A DNA stretch of 48,327 bases from DATDPM01 sp041498815. Its GTDB lineage: Bacteria; Pseudomonadota; Alphaproteobacteria; DATDPM01. A program made the position numbers and the translations under genes. The notes under the pieces are model-generated. The model was not told the DNA's origin, made no database searches, and saw only the letters and a list, made by a program, of their open reading frames with translations. The stretch covers positions 1 to 48,327 of the forward strand of contig JBGQJC010000015.1 in assembly GCA_041498815.1 (NCBI GenBank). The letters are read 5' to 3'. Shown piece by piece: positions 20,246-29,018 of this stretch (the stretch's first letter is position 1; the number at the start of each line of letters is the position of its first letter).

Positions 20246-20980
20246 ATGATCGTGCTGTTCACGGATTTCGGGGTTGAAGGGCCCTATGTGGGCCAGATGA
20301 AGGCGGTTCTCGCGCGCGAGGCTCCGGCCGTCCCCGTCATCGACCTTTTCGCCGATGCGCCGCGCTGCAATCCGAAGGCAAGCGCGTATCTCCTGGCCGC
20401 CTATACGGCCGAATTTCCCGCGGGCAGCGTTTTCTTATGCGTCGTCGATCCCGGCGTCGGCGGCGACCGGTTGCCCGTCGTCCTCGAGGCCGACGGCCAA
20501 ATCTTCGTCGGGCCCGGCAATGGACTGTTTGAAATCGTCACGCGGCGGGCCAGTCAGTCCTGCCAATTTGAGATCACCTGGCGGCCGGAACGCCTGTCCG
20601 CGTCCTTTCACGGGCGCGATCTTTTCGCTCCCGTCGCAGCAAGAATCGCGCGCGGCGAACCGCCGCCGGGCAAATCCCACGAGGCGCGCCGCCTCGATTG
20701 GCCCGACGATCTGCCCGAGATCGTTTACGTGGACAATTTCGGCAACGCCATCACGGGACTGCGTGCATCCGCCATGCCCGCAGATGCAAGACTCGAAGTG
20801 AACGGCCGAATGCTGCCGCGCCGGCGCATCTTCTCGGACGTCCCCGAGGGCGAGGCGTTCTGGTACGAGAATGCGAATGGCCTCACGGAGGTCGCCGTCA
20901 ATCGCGGCCGCGCCGACCGGCTCCTCGATCTCGACATTGGCACCCCGGTTCTAGTTCGCGGCGTCCGACAGCTATCCTAA
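20246..20980 (+). CDS. SAM hydroxide adenosyltransferase (DUF62 family)
   Basis: Family that cleaves S-adenosylmethionine with water to adenosine and methionine and is related to the fluorinase and chlorinase. The 244-residue product opens MIVLFTDFGVEGPYVGQMKAVL, contains VFLCVVDPGVGGDRLPVVLEADGQIFVGPGNGLFE and the conserved SASFHGRDLFAPVAARIA, with FHGRD supplying the Arg/His typical of the hydroxide-using branch, and ends with a beta-rich C-domain (YVDNFGNAITGL). The start at 20246 matches the family; an upstream in-frame start adds unconserved residues. Halogenase activity is unlikely because the FHGRD motif marks the hydrolytic branch. Confidence 0.88.
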   Translation: MIVLFTDFGVEGPYVGQMKAVLAREAPAVPVIDLFADAPRCNPKASAYLLAAYTAEFPAGSVFLCVVDPGVGGDRLPVVLEADGQIFVGPGNGLFEIVTRRASQSCQFEITWRPERLSASFHGRDLFAPVAARIARGEPPPGKSHEARRLDWPDDLPEIVYVDNFGNAITGLRASAMPADARLEVNGRMLPRRRIFSDVPEGEAFWYENANGLTEVAVNRGRADRLLDLDIGTPVLVRGVRQLS

Positions 20981-21086
20981 AGAATAGCCTCACTGAATTT
21001 ATGGATTTTTAATAAGTGTTTGTCACTTTGCAGTCGCCGGATCCGATTTTTGAGCGGCATCGGCGGAGGAGCCGGAGGCACCAGAC

Positions 21087-21611
21087 ATGAGCAAATACGC
21101 GGTCGCCCCGACAGGCCGTGAAAGTCCGTTCGGCGAGGAAGAGATCATCGTCAGCAAAACCGACCTCAAAGGCCGCATCACCTACGCCAACGACATCTTC
21201 CTGCGCATGTCCCACTTTTCGCTGAACGAACTTATCGGGGCGCCGCACAGCATCATCCGGCATCCCGACATGCCGCGCTGCGTTTTCAAATTGCTTTGGG
21301 ACACGCTGGCCGCGAAGCGCGAAATCTTCGCCTATGTTTTGAACATGGCGAAGAACGGCGATCACTATTGGGTGTTCGCCCACGTCACGCCAAGTTTCGA
21401 CCCCGCTCAGAACGTCACCGGTTTTCATTCCAACCGGCGCAAGCCCGACGCCGCGCAGGTGGCGAAAGTGCAACCCCTCTACGGCACGCTGCTTGAGGAG
21501 GAACGCCGCTTCGAAGACCGCAAAGCCGGAATGGACAGCGCGTTCTCGAAACTCACCGGACTGCTCCGCGATGCGGGGATGGACTATGACGAATTCGTCT
21601 TCTCTGTCTAA
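21087..21611 (+). CDS. PAS-domain energy sensor (CetB/Aer-PAS-like)
   Basis: Soluble redox sensor of 174 residues holding a single PAS domain. Residues 20-115 align by eye with the PAS domain of E. coli Aer: ITYANDIFLRMSHFSLNELIGAPHSIIRHPDMPRCVF and MAKNGDHYWVFAHVTP. R58, H59 and D61 fall one residue from the Arg57, His58 and Asp60 known to be needed for FAD binding in Aer. A short C-terminal helical stretch follows (residues 125-165). There is no membrane segment and no signalling domain. It overlaps the next gene, an MCP, by 26 bases in another frame, matching the bipartite CetB (PAS) plus CetA (transducer) system. FAD binding is inference. Confidence 0.88.
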   Translation: MSKYAVAPTGRESPFGEEEIIVSKTDLKGRITYANDIFLRMSHFSLNELIGAPHSIIRHPDMPRCVFKLLWDTLAAKREIFAYVLNMAKNGDHYWVFAHVTPSFDPAQNVTGFHSNRRKPDAAQVAKVQPLYGTLLEEERRFEDRKAGMDSAFSKLTGLLRDAGMDYDEFVFSV

Positions 21612-22896
21612 GGCCCTGGTCCTGGCCGGGGCGGCGGCGGCCCTGACCGCCGCAAGCGCCGCTTCGGGCTTTGCCGCCCCCGCTCTCGGCGCCCTCTGGC
21701 CTGCCGTGGCTTCCGTGTCCGCGGCGGCCGCCGCCGGCGCCGCGGTTTGGTACCTCGTCAAGCTGAACCGCGAGCTTCGCGCGACGGCCCAAATCTGTTC
21801 ACGCGCCGCCATCGGCGATCTCGAGGCGCGGATCCTCGGTCTTCACGAAGGCGGCAGCGTCGGCGCGCTTCAGCACGGGGTCAACAACATGCTCGACATC
21901 GTCGATGCGTTCGTCCGGGAATCGGGCGCCTCGATGGACTACGTGAGCCACGGCAAGTATTTCCGCAAGGTGCTGGTGCGCGGGCTTCCCGGCGCTTTCC
22001 GCAGCAGCGCCACGGTCATCAACGCCGCGACCGAGTCCATGCACCGCAAGGTCCACGACTTCAACCAATTCGCGGAAACGATCGCAAAGAACGTCGGCCT
22101 CGTGATCGATACGATCTCGACGACGACCTCCCAATTGCAGACAAACGCCGAATCGCTTTCGGCCACCGCCAAGGACGTGACGACCAAATCGATGGCGGTC
22201 GCCGCCGCGTCCGAAGAGGTCACGGTGAACGTGCAAACCGTTTCCGCCGCCACCGAAGAGCTGTCGAGCTCGATCGGCGAGATCGGGCGTCAGGTCTCGG
22301 AATCGACCAAGGTCGCGGAAAGCGCCGTCGTCGAGGCCGAAAACACGAACCAGACCATGAAAGGCCTGGTCGAGGCCGTGGCCAAGATCGGCGAGGTCAT
22401 CAATCTCATCAATGACATCGCCAGCCAAACCAATTTGCTGGCTCTCAACGCGACGATCGAGGCGGCGCGAGCGGGCGAAGCCGGCAAGGGATTTTCGGTC
22501 GTCGCCTCCGAAGTGAAGACCCTGGCGAATCAAACAGCCAAGGCGACGGACGAGATCGCCGCCCAAATCGGCGCAATCCAAGCCGCCACCAACAACGCGG
22601 TGGCCGCGATCGAATCGGTCGGCAAGACGATCGGCAGGATCGATGAGATCGCGACCTCGATCGCAAGCGCGATCGAGGAGCAAGGCGCCGCGACTCAAGA
22701 AATCGCCCGCAACGTGCAGCAGGCGGCGACCGGAACTCGGGACGTTGCGGCCAATATCGCGCAAATCAGCGAGGCCGCCGGCCAAGCCAGCGAAGCCGCC
22801 GTGAGCGTCAGCAACGCGACGGGCGGGCTATCGCGCGGGGCCTACAACCTGCGCAACGAAATCGAGAAATTCCTGGCCGGAATCAAAGCCGCCTGA
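21586..22896 (+). CDS. Methyl-accepting chemotaxis protein (CetA-like transducer)
   Basis: Membrane transducer of about 436 residues. Two closely spaced hydrophobic segments (about residues 7-30 and 35-55) form a hairpin with almost no periplasmic part. They are followed by a HAMP-like stretch and a long coiled-coil with the conserved MCP tip ASQTNLLALNATIEAARAGEAGKGFSVVASEVKTLA near residues 275-312. With no sensory domain of its own it probably takes its input from the PAS protein encoded just upstream. The start at 21586 (MTNSSSLSKALVL) overlaps the PAS gene by 26 bases; an earlier in-frame start at 21493 is possible but lies wholly in the PAS gene. Confidence 0.9.
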   Translation: MTNSSSLSKALVLAGAAAALTAASAASGFAAPALGALWPAVASVSAAAAAGAAVWYLVKLNRELRATAQICSRAAIGDLEARILGLHEGGSVGALQHGVNNMLDIVDAFVRESGASMDYVSHGKYFRKVLVRGLPGAFRSSATVINAATESMHRKVHDFNQFAETIAKNVGLVIDTISTTTSQLQTNAESLSATAKDVTTKSMAVAAASEEVTVNVQTVSAATEELSSSIGEIGRQVSESTKVAESAVVEAENTNQTMKGLVEAVAKIGEVINLINDIASQTNLLALNATIEAARAGEAGKGFSVVASEVKTLANQTAKATDEIAAQIGAIQAATNNAVAAIESVGKTIGRIDEIATSIASAIEEQGAATQEIARNVQQAATGTRDVAANIAQISEAAGQASEAAVSVSNATGGLSRGAYNLRNEIEKFLAGIKAA

Positions 22897-22978
22897 CGCG
22901 AGCCGGGTTGGGCGCGCCGCACCTGGGCCTGCCGTGTTATAGTCGCGGCAACCCAGAAACTCCGCCGGGGACGATCCC

Positions 22979-23299
22979 TTGCCCTCCCGCATCCAGGTGC
23001 GGCGGAAGAAGGGCTTCCGCCTTCCGCCCGATACCGTCTATGTCGGGCGTCCGACCAAATGGGGCAACCCTTTCCGCCCGGGTGCTGCGGTCACCGCCAA
23101 AAAAGCGGTCGCCAAATATCGCGCATATCTCATGGATAGCGGCGACCTGCTTTTCGCGCTTTCCGAATTGCGCGGCAGGAACCTCGCCTGCTGGTGCAAG
23201 CCGAACGAGCCCTGCCATGCCGATGTGCTGCTGGAACTCGCGAACCGCAGGACGCGCCCGCCAAGCGCACGGCGCCCGAAACCGGCGCAAGGGGATTAA
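22979..23299 (+). CDS. DUF4326 domain protein
   Basis: 106 residues, TTG start preceded by CCGGGGAC. The sequence VYVGRPTKWGNPF, the AVAKYRAYL segment and LRGRNLACWCKPNEPCHADVLLELAN match the DUF4326 family, small proteins of unknown function widespread in phages and bacteria, with a conserved CWC...CHAD cysteine/histidine cluster that may bind metal. The N- and C-termini are basic. It is followed by an intrinsic terminator and tRNA-His. Confidence 0.82.
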   Translation: MPSRIQVRRKKGFRLPPDTVYVGRPTKWGNPFRPGAAVTAKKAVAKYRAYLMDSGDLLFALSELRGRNLACWCKPNEPCHADVLLELANRRTRPPSARRPKPAQGD

Positions 23300-23317
23300 C
23301 CGCCGCCAGGACAAAGA

Positions 23318-23348
23318 AAAGGGCCCAGCGTTAACCGCCGGGCCCTTT
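23318..23348 (+). terminator. Intrinsic terminator after DUF4326 gene
   Basis: A perfect 9-bp inverted repeat, AAAGGGCCC at 23318-23326 and GGGCCCTTT at 23340-23348, with a 13-base loop. The symmetric A and T ends would allow it to act in both directions, separating the DUF4326 gene from the minus-strand tRNA-His. Confidence 0.7.
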
Positions 23349-23358
23349 ATGTAACTGG

Positions 23359-23433
23359 GGCGAGCGACCGGGATCGAACCGGCGACATCCAGATCCACAA
23401 TCTGGCGCTCTAACCAACTGAGCTACGCCCGCC
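23359..23433 (-). tRNA. tRNA-His (GTG)
   Basis: On the minus strand the acceptor GCGGGCG pairs with CGCTCGC. An additional 5' G (from position 23433) faces discriminator C, the hallmark G-1:C73 of tRNA-His. The anticodon loop TTGTGGA reads GTG and the T arm has GGTTCGATCCC. CCA is encoded at 23356-23358. Confidence 0.96.
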
Positions 23434-23577
23434 ATATGGGCTTCTACCTAGCCCCGGCCCCGGTTCGCGTCAAGCCATGCGGACCATCCCAAACATTTGA
23501 TTAACCGCGGAAATGCCGCGCCCACCGGGCGCAGCCCTCGGACGGCGTGGCACCAAGAACCGGAATAGCCGTTGCGG

Positions 23578-24354
23578 TCATGATGCGATCGAGCCATCGC
23601 GCAGCCGGGCTCCCTCGAACTCGAACACAATGTCGGGATCGTAACGAAGAAGTTGCCGCTTCTTTTTCTTGTAACGCAGCTGGGACAAAAGATGGCGGAT
23701 CAGATTGAGCCGCGCGGAATGCTTGTCGTTCGCATCCACGATGCACCACGGCGCGTGAGCCGAATGGGTCCGCAACAGCATCTCGTTGCGGGCACGGCTG
23801 TAGGCGTGCCATTTTTTCTGAGCCGCGTTGTCGATCGGGCTCACCTTCCATTGCTTGAGCGGATCGTGGCGCCGGCTTTTGAGTCTGCGCGCCTGCTCCT
23901 TGCGCTTGATATCGAGGTAATATTTGAAAAGCTGGACGCCGGAATTGACGAGCATCCATTCGAATGTCGGCACCGTTTCCAGGAACGCCTCGGCCTCGGC
24001 TTCGGTGCAGAATCCCATGACCCGCTCGACCCCGGCGCGGTTGTACCAGGAGCGGTTGAACAGGACGAATTCGCCGGCCGCGGGAAGGTGCGGCACGTAG
24101 CGCTGGAAATACCATTCCGTGGCCTCGCGGTCCGAAGGCCGCGGGAGCGCCACTACCCGGGTCTCGCGCGGGCTCAAATGTTCCACGATGTGTTTGATGG
24201 TGCCGTCCTTGCCCGCGGCGTCACGCCCTTCGAGAAGCACCACGACGCGGCCGCCCTTGGCGATCAGCTCACGTTCGAACTTCACCAGCTCGATTTGAAG
24301 TTCGCGGAGGTCCCGCCGGTAGGCATGGCCGTCCTCGTCATCCGATTTGCCCAC
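23578..24354 (-). CDS. ppk2: Polyphosphate kinase 2 family protein
   Basis: Nucleotide phosphorylation using polyphosphate. The 258-residue protein has Walker A VVLLEGRDAAGKDGTIKHIVEHL, the lid region VALPRPSDREATEWYFQRYVPHLPAAGEFVLFNRSWYNRAGVERVMGF with the Walker B-type FNRSWYNR, and the C-terminal DPLKQWKVSPIDNAAQKKWHAYSRARNEMLLRTHSAHAPWCIVDANDKHSARLN. It is a single-domain PPK2. The GTG at 24354 is preferred because GGGAGGG lies just upstream and homology starts soon after; the frame is open 25 codons further. Class (ADP versus AMP acceptor) cannot be decided by eye. Confidence 0.92.
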   Translation of the reverse strand: MGKSDDEDGHAYRRDLRELQIELVKFERELIAKGGRVVVLLEGRDAAGKDGTIKHIVEHLSPRETRVVALPRPSDREATEWYFQRYVPHLPAAGEFVLFNRSWYNRAGVERVMGFCTEAEAEAFLETVPTFEWMLVNSGVQLFKYYLDIKRKEQARRLKSRRHDPLKQWKVSPIDNAAQKKWHAYSRARNEMLLRTHSAHAPWCIVDANDKHSARLNLIRHLLSQLRYKKKKRQLLRYDPDIVFEFEGARLRDGSIAS

Positions 24355-24413
24355 GCGACCCTCCCCCGTCCAATTCCAATGCCCGCGGACTCGTTCGCAC
24401 GCGGAAATATAAC

Positions 24414-25519
24414 TCAGCCGCGCAAGCACCGCGCAAGCCGGGCACAGGCTTCCTGAAGCATTTCATCGCTCTTGGCGAAGCAAAACCGCGCGAAATGATC
24501 GGGCGCCGGTTTCGCCGCGTCGGCATAAAACGCGGACACCGGCACGGCGCTCACCTTCGCTTCGGTCGTAATGTGGCGGCAGAAAGCCGCGTCGCCGCCG
24601 TTGAACCCGGCGGAGCGGATATCGGCGGTCAGAAAATACGTGCCCTGCGACGGCAGCACGCTTAATCCCGCCTCTCTCAATCCCGAGGCGAGCAAGTCGC
24701 GCTTGCGCTGCATCTCGTTTGTCGCCGCCGCCAAATCTTGCCCGTGTTTCTCCAAGCCGAATGCGATCGCGCGCTGCAGATTGGGCGGCGTGGTGAACGC
24801 AATGAACTGATGCGTCTTCGCCAACACGCCCAGAAGATCGGGCGCCGCAATCATGAACCCGACCTTCCATCCCGTGAGCGGAAAAATCTTGCCGGCGGAG
24901 CCGATCCGGATCGTGCGTTCGCGCATGCCGGGAAGCGACATCAACGGCACATGGCGTCTGCCGTCGAACACCATGTGCTCGTACACCTCGTCGCACACGG
25001 CATAGGCATCGAAGCGCCGGCAGAGCGCGGCCACCCCCTCGAGCTCGTCTTGGCTGAACACCTTGGCGATCGGGTTCATCGGTGTGTTGAGGAGGACGAG
25101 CTTGGTGCGCGGCGAAAAGGCGGACGCCAAGGCTTTGCCTGGAATCTTCCAGTCCGGCGGCTCCAACCGAACAGCACCGCTTCGTCTCCCGGCTCGATCA
25201 GCGCGAACAGGGCGCAGGCCAAGGCTTCCGTTGCGCCCAGCGTGACCAGGATTTCCGATTCGGGATCGAGTTCAAGCCCGTAGAAGCGCCGGTCGTGGCC
25301 GGCCAGCGCCTTGCGCAGATCGAGCAAGCCCAACAGCGGCGGATATTGGTTCGAATGTTCGGTGAGCGCCCGGACGGCGGCCTCAATCACGTCGTCCGGG
25401 CCGTCCCAGCCCGGCGCCCCTTGGCCGAGGTTGATCGCGCCATGCTCGCGGGCCAGCCGCGCCATGACCTCGAACACCGAGAGACCGTAGGAAGACAAGA
25501 CCGAGTTTGCCGGTTTCAC
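24414..25519 (-). pseudogene. Aminotransferase broken by an internal deletion and frameshift
   Basis: PLP-dependent class I/II aminotransferase of the YbdL / kynurenine-aminotransferase type, now in two frames. The N-terminal part (25519 to about 25170) runs from VKPANSVLSSYGLSVFEVMARLA through LGQGAPGWDGPDDVIEAA to ATEALACALFALIEPGDEAVLF. The C-terminal part (about 25166 to 24414) resumes with LEPPDWKIPGKALASAF and holds the PLP lysine in GSAGKIFPLTGWKVGF. Compared with YbdL, about 22 residues are missing between them, including the YDSY segment beside the PLP ring. The total of 1106 bases is not a multiple of three. Either a real deletion or an assembly/sequencing error. The start is the GTG at 25519 or a TTG at 25546. 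Confidence 0.85.
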
Positions 25520-25605
25520 GCCCTTGACCCCGTGATTGCTCCCCAATGCGCGCTTCCGGCATAGTAGGGGCCCGGCTTCGACCGCGAAAGGCGAACGAGA
25601 CCGAA

Positions 25606-26811
25606 ATGCTTGAACTTGCGGAACGCATGTCGCGGCTCGGCACCGATTCCGCCTTCGAGGTGCTGGCGCGCGCCAAGGCCCTCGAGGCGCAAGGGCGCAA
25701 AGTCATCCATCTCGGCATCGGCCAGCCGGACTTTCCGCCGCCCGGCCATGTGATCGAGGCCGCCTACAAAGCCATGCGCGACGGGCACAATGGTTACACG
25801 CCCTCTTCCGGGATATTGCCGCTCCGCGAAGCGGTGGCAAGCGATCTCTGGCGCCGTCACCGGGTGAAAGTCAGCCCCGAAGACGTCCAGGTCGTTCCGG
25901 GCGGCAAGGTCGTGATCCTGTTCGCGGCCCTGATGTTCGGCGAGCCGGGGATGGAAATCCTTTACCCCAATCCCGGTTTCTTCACTTACGAGTCGGCGAT
26001 CGCGTTCACGGGAGCGAAACCCGTCGCCTACGCGCTGCGCGAGGAGAATCAATTCTCCTTCGACGCCGACGAAGTACTCGCCCGCATCACGCCAAAGACC
26101 CGGCTCTTGATTCTCAACAGTCCCGCGAATCCGACCGGCGGCGCCGTGCCGCGCGCCCAGATGGACCGTCTAGCCAAGGGCCTCGAAAGATTTCCCCAGG
26201 TCGCGGTGTTGAGCGACGAGATCTACAGCCGGATTCTTTATGACGGGAACGAGCATGTCTGCATGCTGGGTTACGAGGCCTTGCGCGACCGGGTGATCCT
26301 GCTCGATGGCTGGAGCAAGACCTATGCGATGACCGGTTGGCGCTTGGGCTACGGCGTCTGGCCGCGCGCGCTCGCCGCCAAGGCCGAAGGGCTCGCGATC
26401 AATTGTCATTCCTGCGTCAACGCGCCGGCGCAATACGCCGGGATCGCGGCCCTTGAAGGCCCGCAGGATTCGGTTGCGCGCATGGTCGCGGAATTCGACC
26501 GCAGGCGCCGCGCGATCGTCGCCGGCATCAATCGCATCCCGAATCTTCGCTGCATCTCTCCCGGCGGCGCGTTTTACGCTTTCCCCAACATTTCGGGCAC
26601 CGGGCTCGCTTCCAAGGAAATGGAAATGAAGTTGTTGGACGAAGCCGGGGTCGCCACGGTCTCGGGCGCAAGCTTCGGCGAGTTCGGCGAGGGATATTTG
26701 CGGCTCTCTTACGCCAATAGTCTGGAAAACATCGAGGAGGCGCTGGAGCGCATTGCCAACTGCCTCGGCGCGGCGAAATTGAAGACCGCTGGCTCCCACG
26801 CATCTGCCTAG
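25606..26811 (+). CDS. Class I aminotransferase (aspartate aminotransferase family)
   Basis: PLP enzyme of 401 residues transferring amino groups between an amino acid and a 2-oxo acid. Signatures are IHLGIGQPDFPPPGHVIEAA near residue 33, YPNPGFFTYESA, LNSPANPTGG, LSDEIYSRILYDG and DGWSKTYAMTGWRLGYG with the PLP-binding K238, followed by the SPGGAFYAFPNISGTG and LRLSYANSLENIEEAL regions. The start MLELAERMSRLG at 25606 is preferred over upstream codons; MSRLG at 25627 is also possible. It is divergent from the broken aminotransferase, which belongs to another subgroup, so this gene is not its duplicate. Substrate is not determinable. Confidence 0.9.
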   Translation: MLELAERMSRLGTDSAFEVLARAKALEAQGRKVIHLGIGQPDFPPPGHVIEAAYKAMRDGHNGYTPSSGILPLREAVASDLWRRHRVKVSPEDVQVVPGGKVVILFAALMFGEPGMEILYPNPGFFTYESAIAFTGAKPVAYALREENQFSFDADEVLARITPKTRLLILNSPANPTGGAVPRAQMDRLAKGLERFPQVAVLSDEIYSRILYDGNEHVCMLGYEALRDRVILLDGWSKTYAMTGWRLGYGVWPRALAAKAEGLAINCHSCVNAPAQYAGIAALEGPQDSVARMVAEFDRRRRAIVAGINRIPNLRCISPGGAFYAFPNISGTGLASKEMEMKLLDEAGVATVSGASFGEFGEGYLRLSYANSLENIEEALERIANCLGAAKLKTAGSHASA

Positions 26812-26925
26812 AAACTAGTCATACCGCTTAATACTTAAGCACGAAGCTCGGATACGTCGTCCGATATCTTCATTATTATTTATGTTTATCAGTTACTTAG
26901 AGAAAGACAGCCGGATGAAATCTCC

Positions 26926-26942
26926 TTGGCATGGCCGATGCT
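26926..26942 (+). promoter_or_regulatory. Candidate sigma-54 promoter upstream of glnB
   Basis: TTGGCAT followed by GGCCG and ATGCT, with GG and GC separated by exactly ten bases as required for the -24/-12 elements of sigma-54 promoters (consensus TGGCAC-N5-TTGCA). Each half deviates by one base. It lies about 150 bases upstream of the glnB start, and glnBA operons in related bacteria use sigma-54. The remainder of the 278-base gap holds nothing I can name; no clear NtrC palindrome was found. Confidence 0.45.
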
Positions 26943-27089
26943 ATAGGGAATGCGAATTCGGGTTCGTGCGCCTAAAGGTCCCGTGCGCGGCGATATTGGC
27001 CGCGTGGGTGTCAGGGGCCGTTTTACGCGCGGCGGATTAACGGGATTTGGGTCAACGGTCCCCAACGGGAGGAAGGCAAGCGCCATTCC

Positions 27090-27428
27090 ATGAAGAAAAT
27101 CGAAGCCATCATCAAACCGTTCAAGCTCGATGAAGTGAAAGAGGCCCTGAACGAGCTCGGGCTCAAGGGCATGACCGTGCTCGAGGCCAAGGGCTTCGGC
27201 CGGCAGAAGGGGCATACCGAGCTTTACCGCGGCGCCGAATATGTGGTCGATTTCCTGCCCAAGGTGAAGATCGAGGTCATCGTCGACGACAACATGGTGG
27301 AACGCGCGATCGAGGCCATCCAGCAGGCCGCCAAGACCGGGCGCATCGGCGACGGCAAGATCTTCGTCTATCCGGTGGAAGAAGTCGTCCGCATCCGCAC
27401 CGGCGAACGCGGGTCGGAGGCGGTTTAG
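27090..27428 (+). CDS. glnB: Nitrogen regulatory protein P-II
   Basis: Trimeric signal protein that senses 2-oxoglutarate, ATP/ADP and (through GlnD) glutamine. The 112 residues include MKKIEAIIKPFKLDEVKEAL, the T-loop ELYRGAEYVVDFLPKVK with the uridylylation site Y51, and the C-terminal GRIGDGKIFVYPVEEVVRIRTGERG signature. A GGGAGGAAGG ribosome binding site lies upstream. It is 110 bases ahead of glnA; the two are probably one transcription unit. Confidence 0.98.
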   Translation: MKKIEAIIKPFKLDEVKEALNELGLKGMTVLEAKGFGRQKGHTELYRGAEYVVDFLPKVKIEVIVDDNMVERAIEAIQQAAKTGRIGDGKIFVYPVEEVVRIRTGERGSEAV

Positions 27429-27538
27429 GGGGCGCGACGCGCGCGTGAAAATCGCGGCCCGGGATCGCCGAACCCCGGACGCCAGGAATCGGATGCAACG
27501 GCAACAAAAATATTCAATTCGAAGCAGGGGAAAGCAAC

Positions 27539-28948
27539 ATGTCGGACGCGAAAAAAGTTTTGGATATGATCAAGGAGCACGACGTCAAATACGTCGACTT
27601 CCGCTTTACCGATCCGCGTGGCAAATGGCAGCACACCAGCCAGCCGGTACACACCATCAGCGAAGACATGCTCAAGGAAGGCGTGCCGTTCGACGGCAGC
27701 TCGATCGCCGGCTGGAAGGTCATCAATGAATCGGACATGGTCTTGATGCCCGATGCGTCCAGCGCGGTCATGGATCCGTTCGCGGCGCAATCGCAAATGA
27801 TCCTGATCTGCGACACCTATGACCCAATCACCGGCCAGCCCTATTCCCGCGATCCGCGCTCGATCGCGAAGAAGGCCGAGGCGTATCTCAAGAGCACCGG
27901 CATCGGCGACACCGCCTATTTCGGGCCCGAGGCGGAGTTTTTCGTCTTCGACGACGTCCGTTACGAAGTCTCGATGAACAGCACGTTCTACTACATCGGC
28001 TCCGACGAAGGCCCGTACTCAAGCGGCAAGGAGATGGAGGGCGGAAACACCGGGCACCGGCCTCCGATCAAAGGCGGCTATTTCCCGATCCCGCCGGTCG
28101 ATTCCATGCAGGACATGCGCTCGGAAATGCTCACCGTCATGCACGACATGGGGATCGATACCGAAAAGCACCACCACGAGGTGGCCCCAAGCCAAAACGA
28201 GCTCGGCATCAAATTCGATACCCTGGTCAAGACCGCGGACAACATGCAGATCTACAAATACGTGGTCCACATGGTGGCGCATTCCTACGGCAAGACCGCG
28301 TGCTTCATGCCGAAGCCGATCTTCGGCGACAACGGGTCGGGCATGCATGTGCACCAGTCGATATGGAAAGGGAACAAACCGACATTCGCGGGCTCGGGCT
28401 ACGCCGATCTCTCGGACCTAGCACTCCACTACATCGGCGGCATCATCAAGCACGCCCGCGCCATCAACGCGCTCACCAATCCCACCACCAACAGCTATAA
28501 GCGTCTGGTCCCGGGGTTCGAAGCGCCGGTGCTGCTGGCTTATTCCGCGCGCAACCGTTCGGCCGCCTGCCGTATCCCGATCGTCTCGAGCCCCAAGGGG
28601 AAAAGAGTCGAGGTGCGTTTCCCGGACCCCGCCGCCAACCCCTATCTCGGCTACGCCGCGATGCTGATGGCGGGCCTGGACGGGATCCAGAACAAGATCA
28701 AGCCCGGCAGCCCGATCGACAAGAACCTCTACGACCTGCCGCCCGAGGAATTAAAGAACATCCCGACGGTGTGCGGCAGCCTCGCGGAAGCCTTAACGCA
28801 ACTCGACGCCGATCGCGCGTTCCTGAAGAAGGGCGACGTGTTCACCGACGATTTGATTGACGGCTATCTCGAACTGAAGTGGGCCGAGGTTAAGGCTTAC
28901 GACATGGCGCCCCATCCGATCGAGTTCCAGATGTACTACAGCGTCTAA
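27539..28948 (+). CDS. glnA: Glutamine synthetase type I
   Basis: ATP-dependent synthesis of glutamine from glutamate and ammonia; dodecamer of 469-residue subunits. Visible signatures are VPFDGSSIAGWK at about 49-60, YFGPEAEFFVFD, the HHHEVAPSQNELG metal-binding region, MPKPIFGDNGSGMHVHQS, the NRSAACRIP ATP/glutamate region and the adenylylation-site loop KNLYDLPPEE with Y398. The adenylylation tyrosine indicates GSI-beta control by GlnE, with PII upstream. It is followed by a strong terminator. Confidence 0.98.
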   Translation: MSDAKKVLDMIKEHDVKYVDFRFTDPRGKWQHTSQPVHTISEDMLKEGVPFDGSSIAGWKVINESDMVLMPDASSAVMDPFAAQSQMILICDTYDPITGQPYSRDPRSIAKKAEAYLKSTGIGDTAYFGPEAEFFVFDDVRYEVSMNSTFYYIGSDEGPYSSGKEMEGGNTGHRPPIKGGYFPIPPVDSMQDMRSEMLTVMHDMGIDTEKHHHEVAPSQNELGIKFDTLVKTADNMQIYKYVVHMVAHSYGKTACFMPKPIFGDNGSGMHVHQSIWKGNKPTFAGSGYADLSDLALHYIGGIIKHARAINALTNPTTNSYKRLVPGFEAPVLLAYSARNRSAACRIPIVSSPKGKRVEVRFPDPAANPYLGYAAMLMAGLDGIQNKIKPGSPIDKNLYDLPPEELKNIPTVCGSLAEALTQLDADRAFLKKGDVFTDDLIDGYLELKWAEVKAYDMAPHPIEFQMYYSV

Positions 28949-28983
28949 CTCTTCGCGGCGGCGACATCCCGCCGCATTGACCT

Positions 28984-29011
28984 GGGCCGCCTTCGGGCGG
29001 CCCATTTTTTT
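28984..29011 (+). terminator. Intrinsic terminator of glnBA
   Basis: Perfect 8-bp stem GGGCCGCC/GGCGGCCC closed by a TTCG tetraloop and followed by A and seven T residues. It lies 35 bases after the glnA stop and is oriented for plus-strand transcription. Confidence 0.92.
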
Positions 29012-29018
29012 GCGCCGC

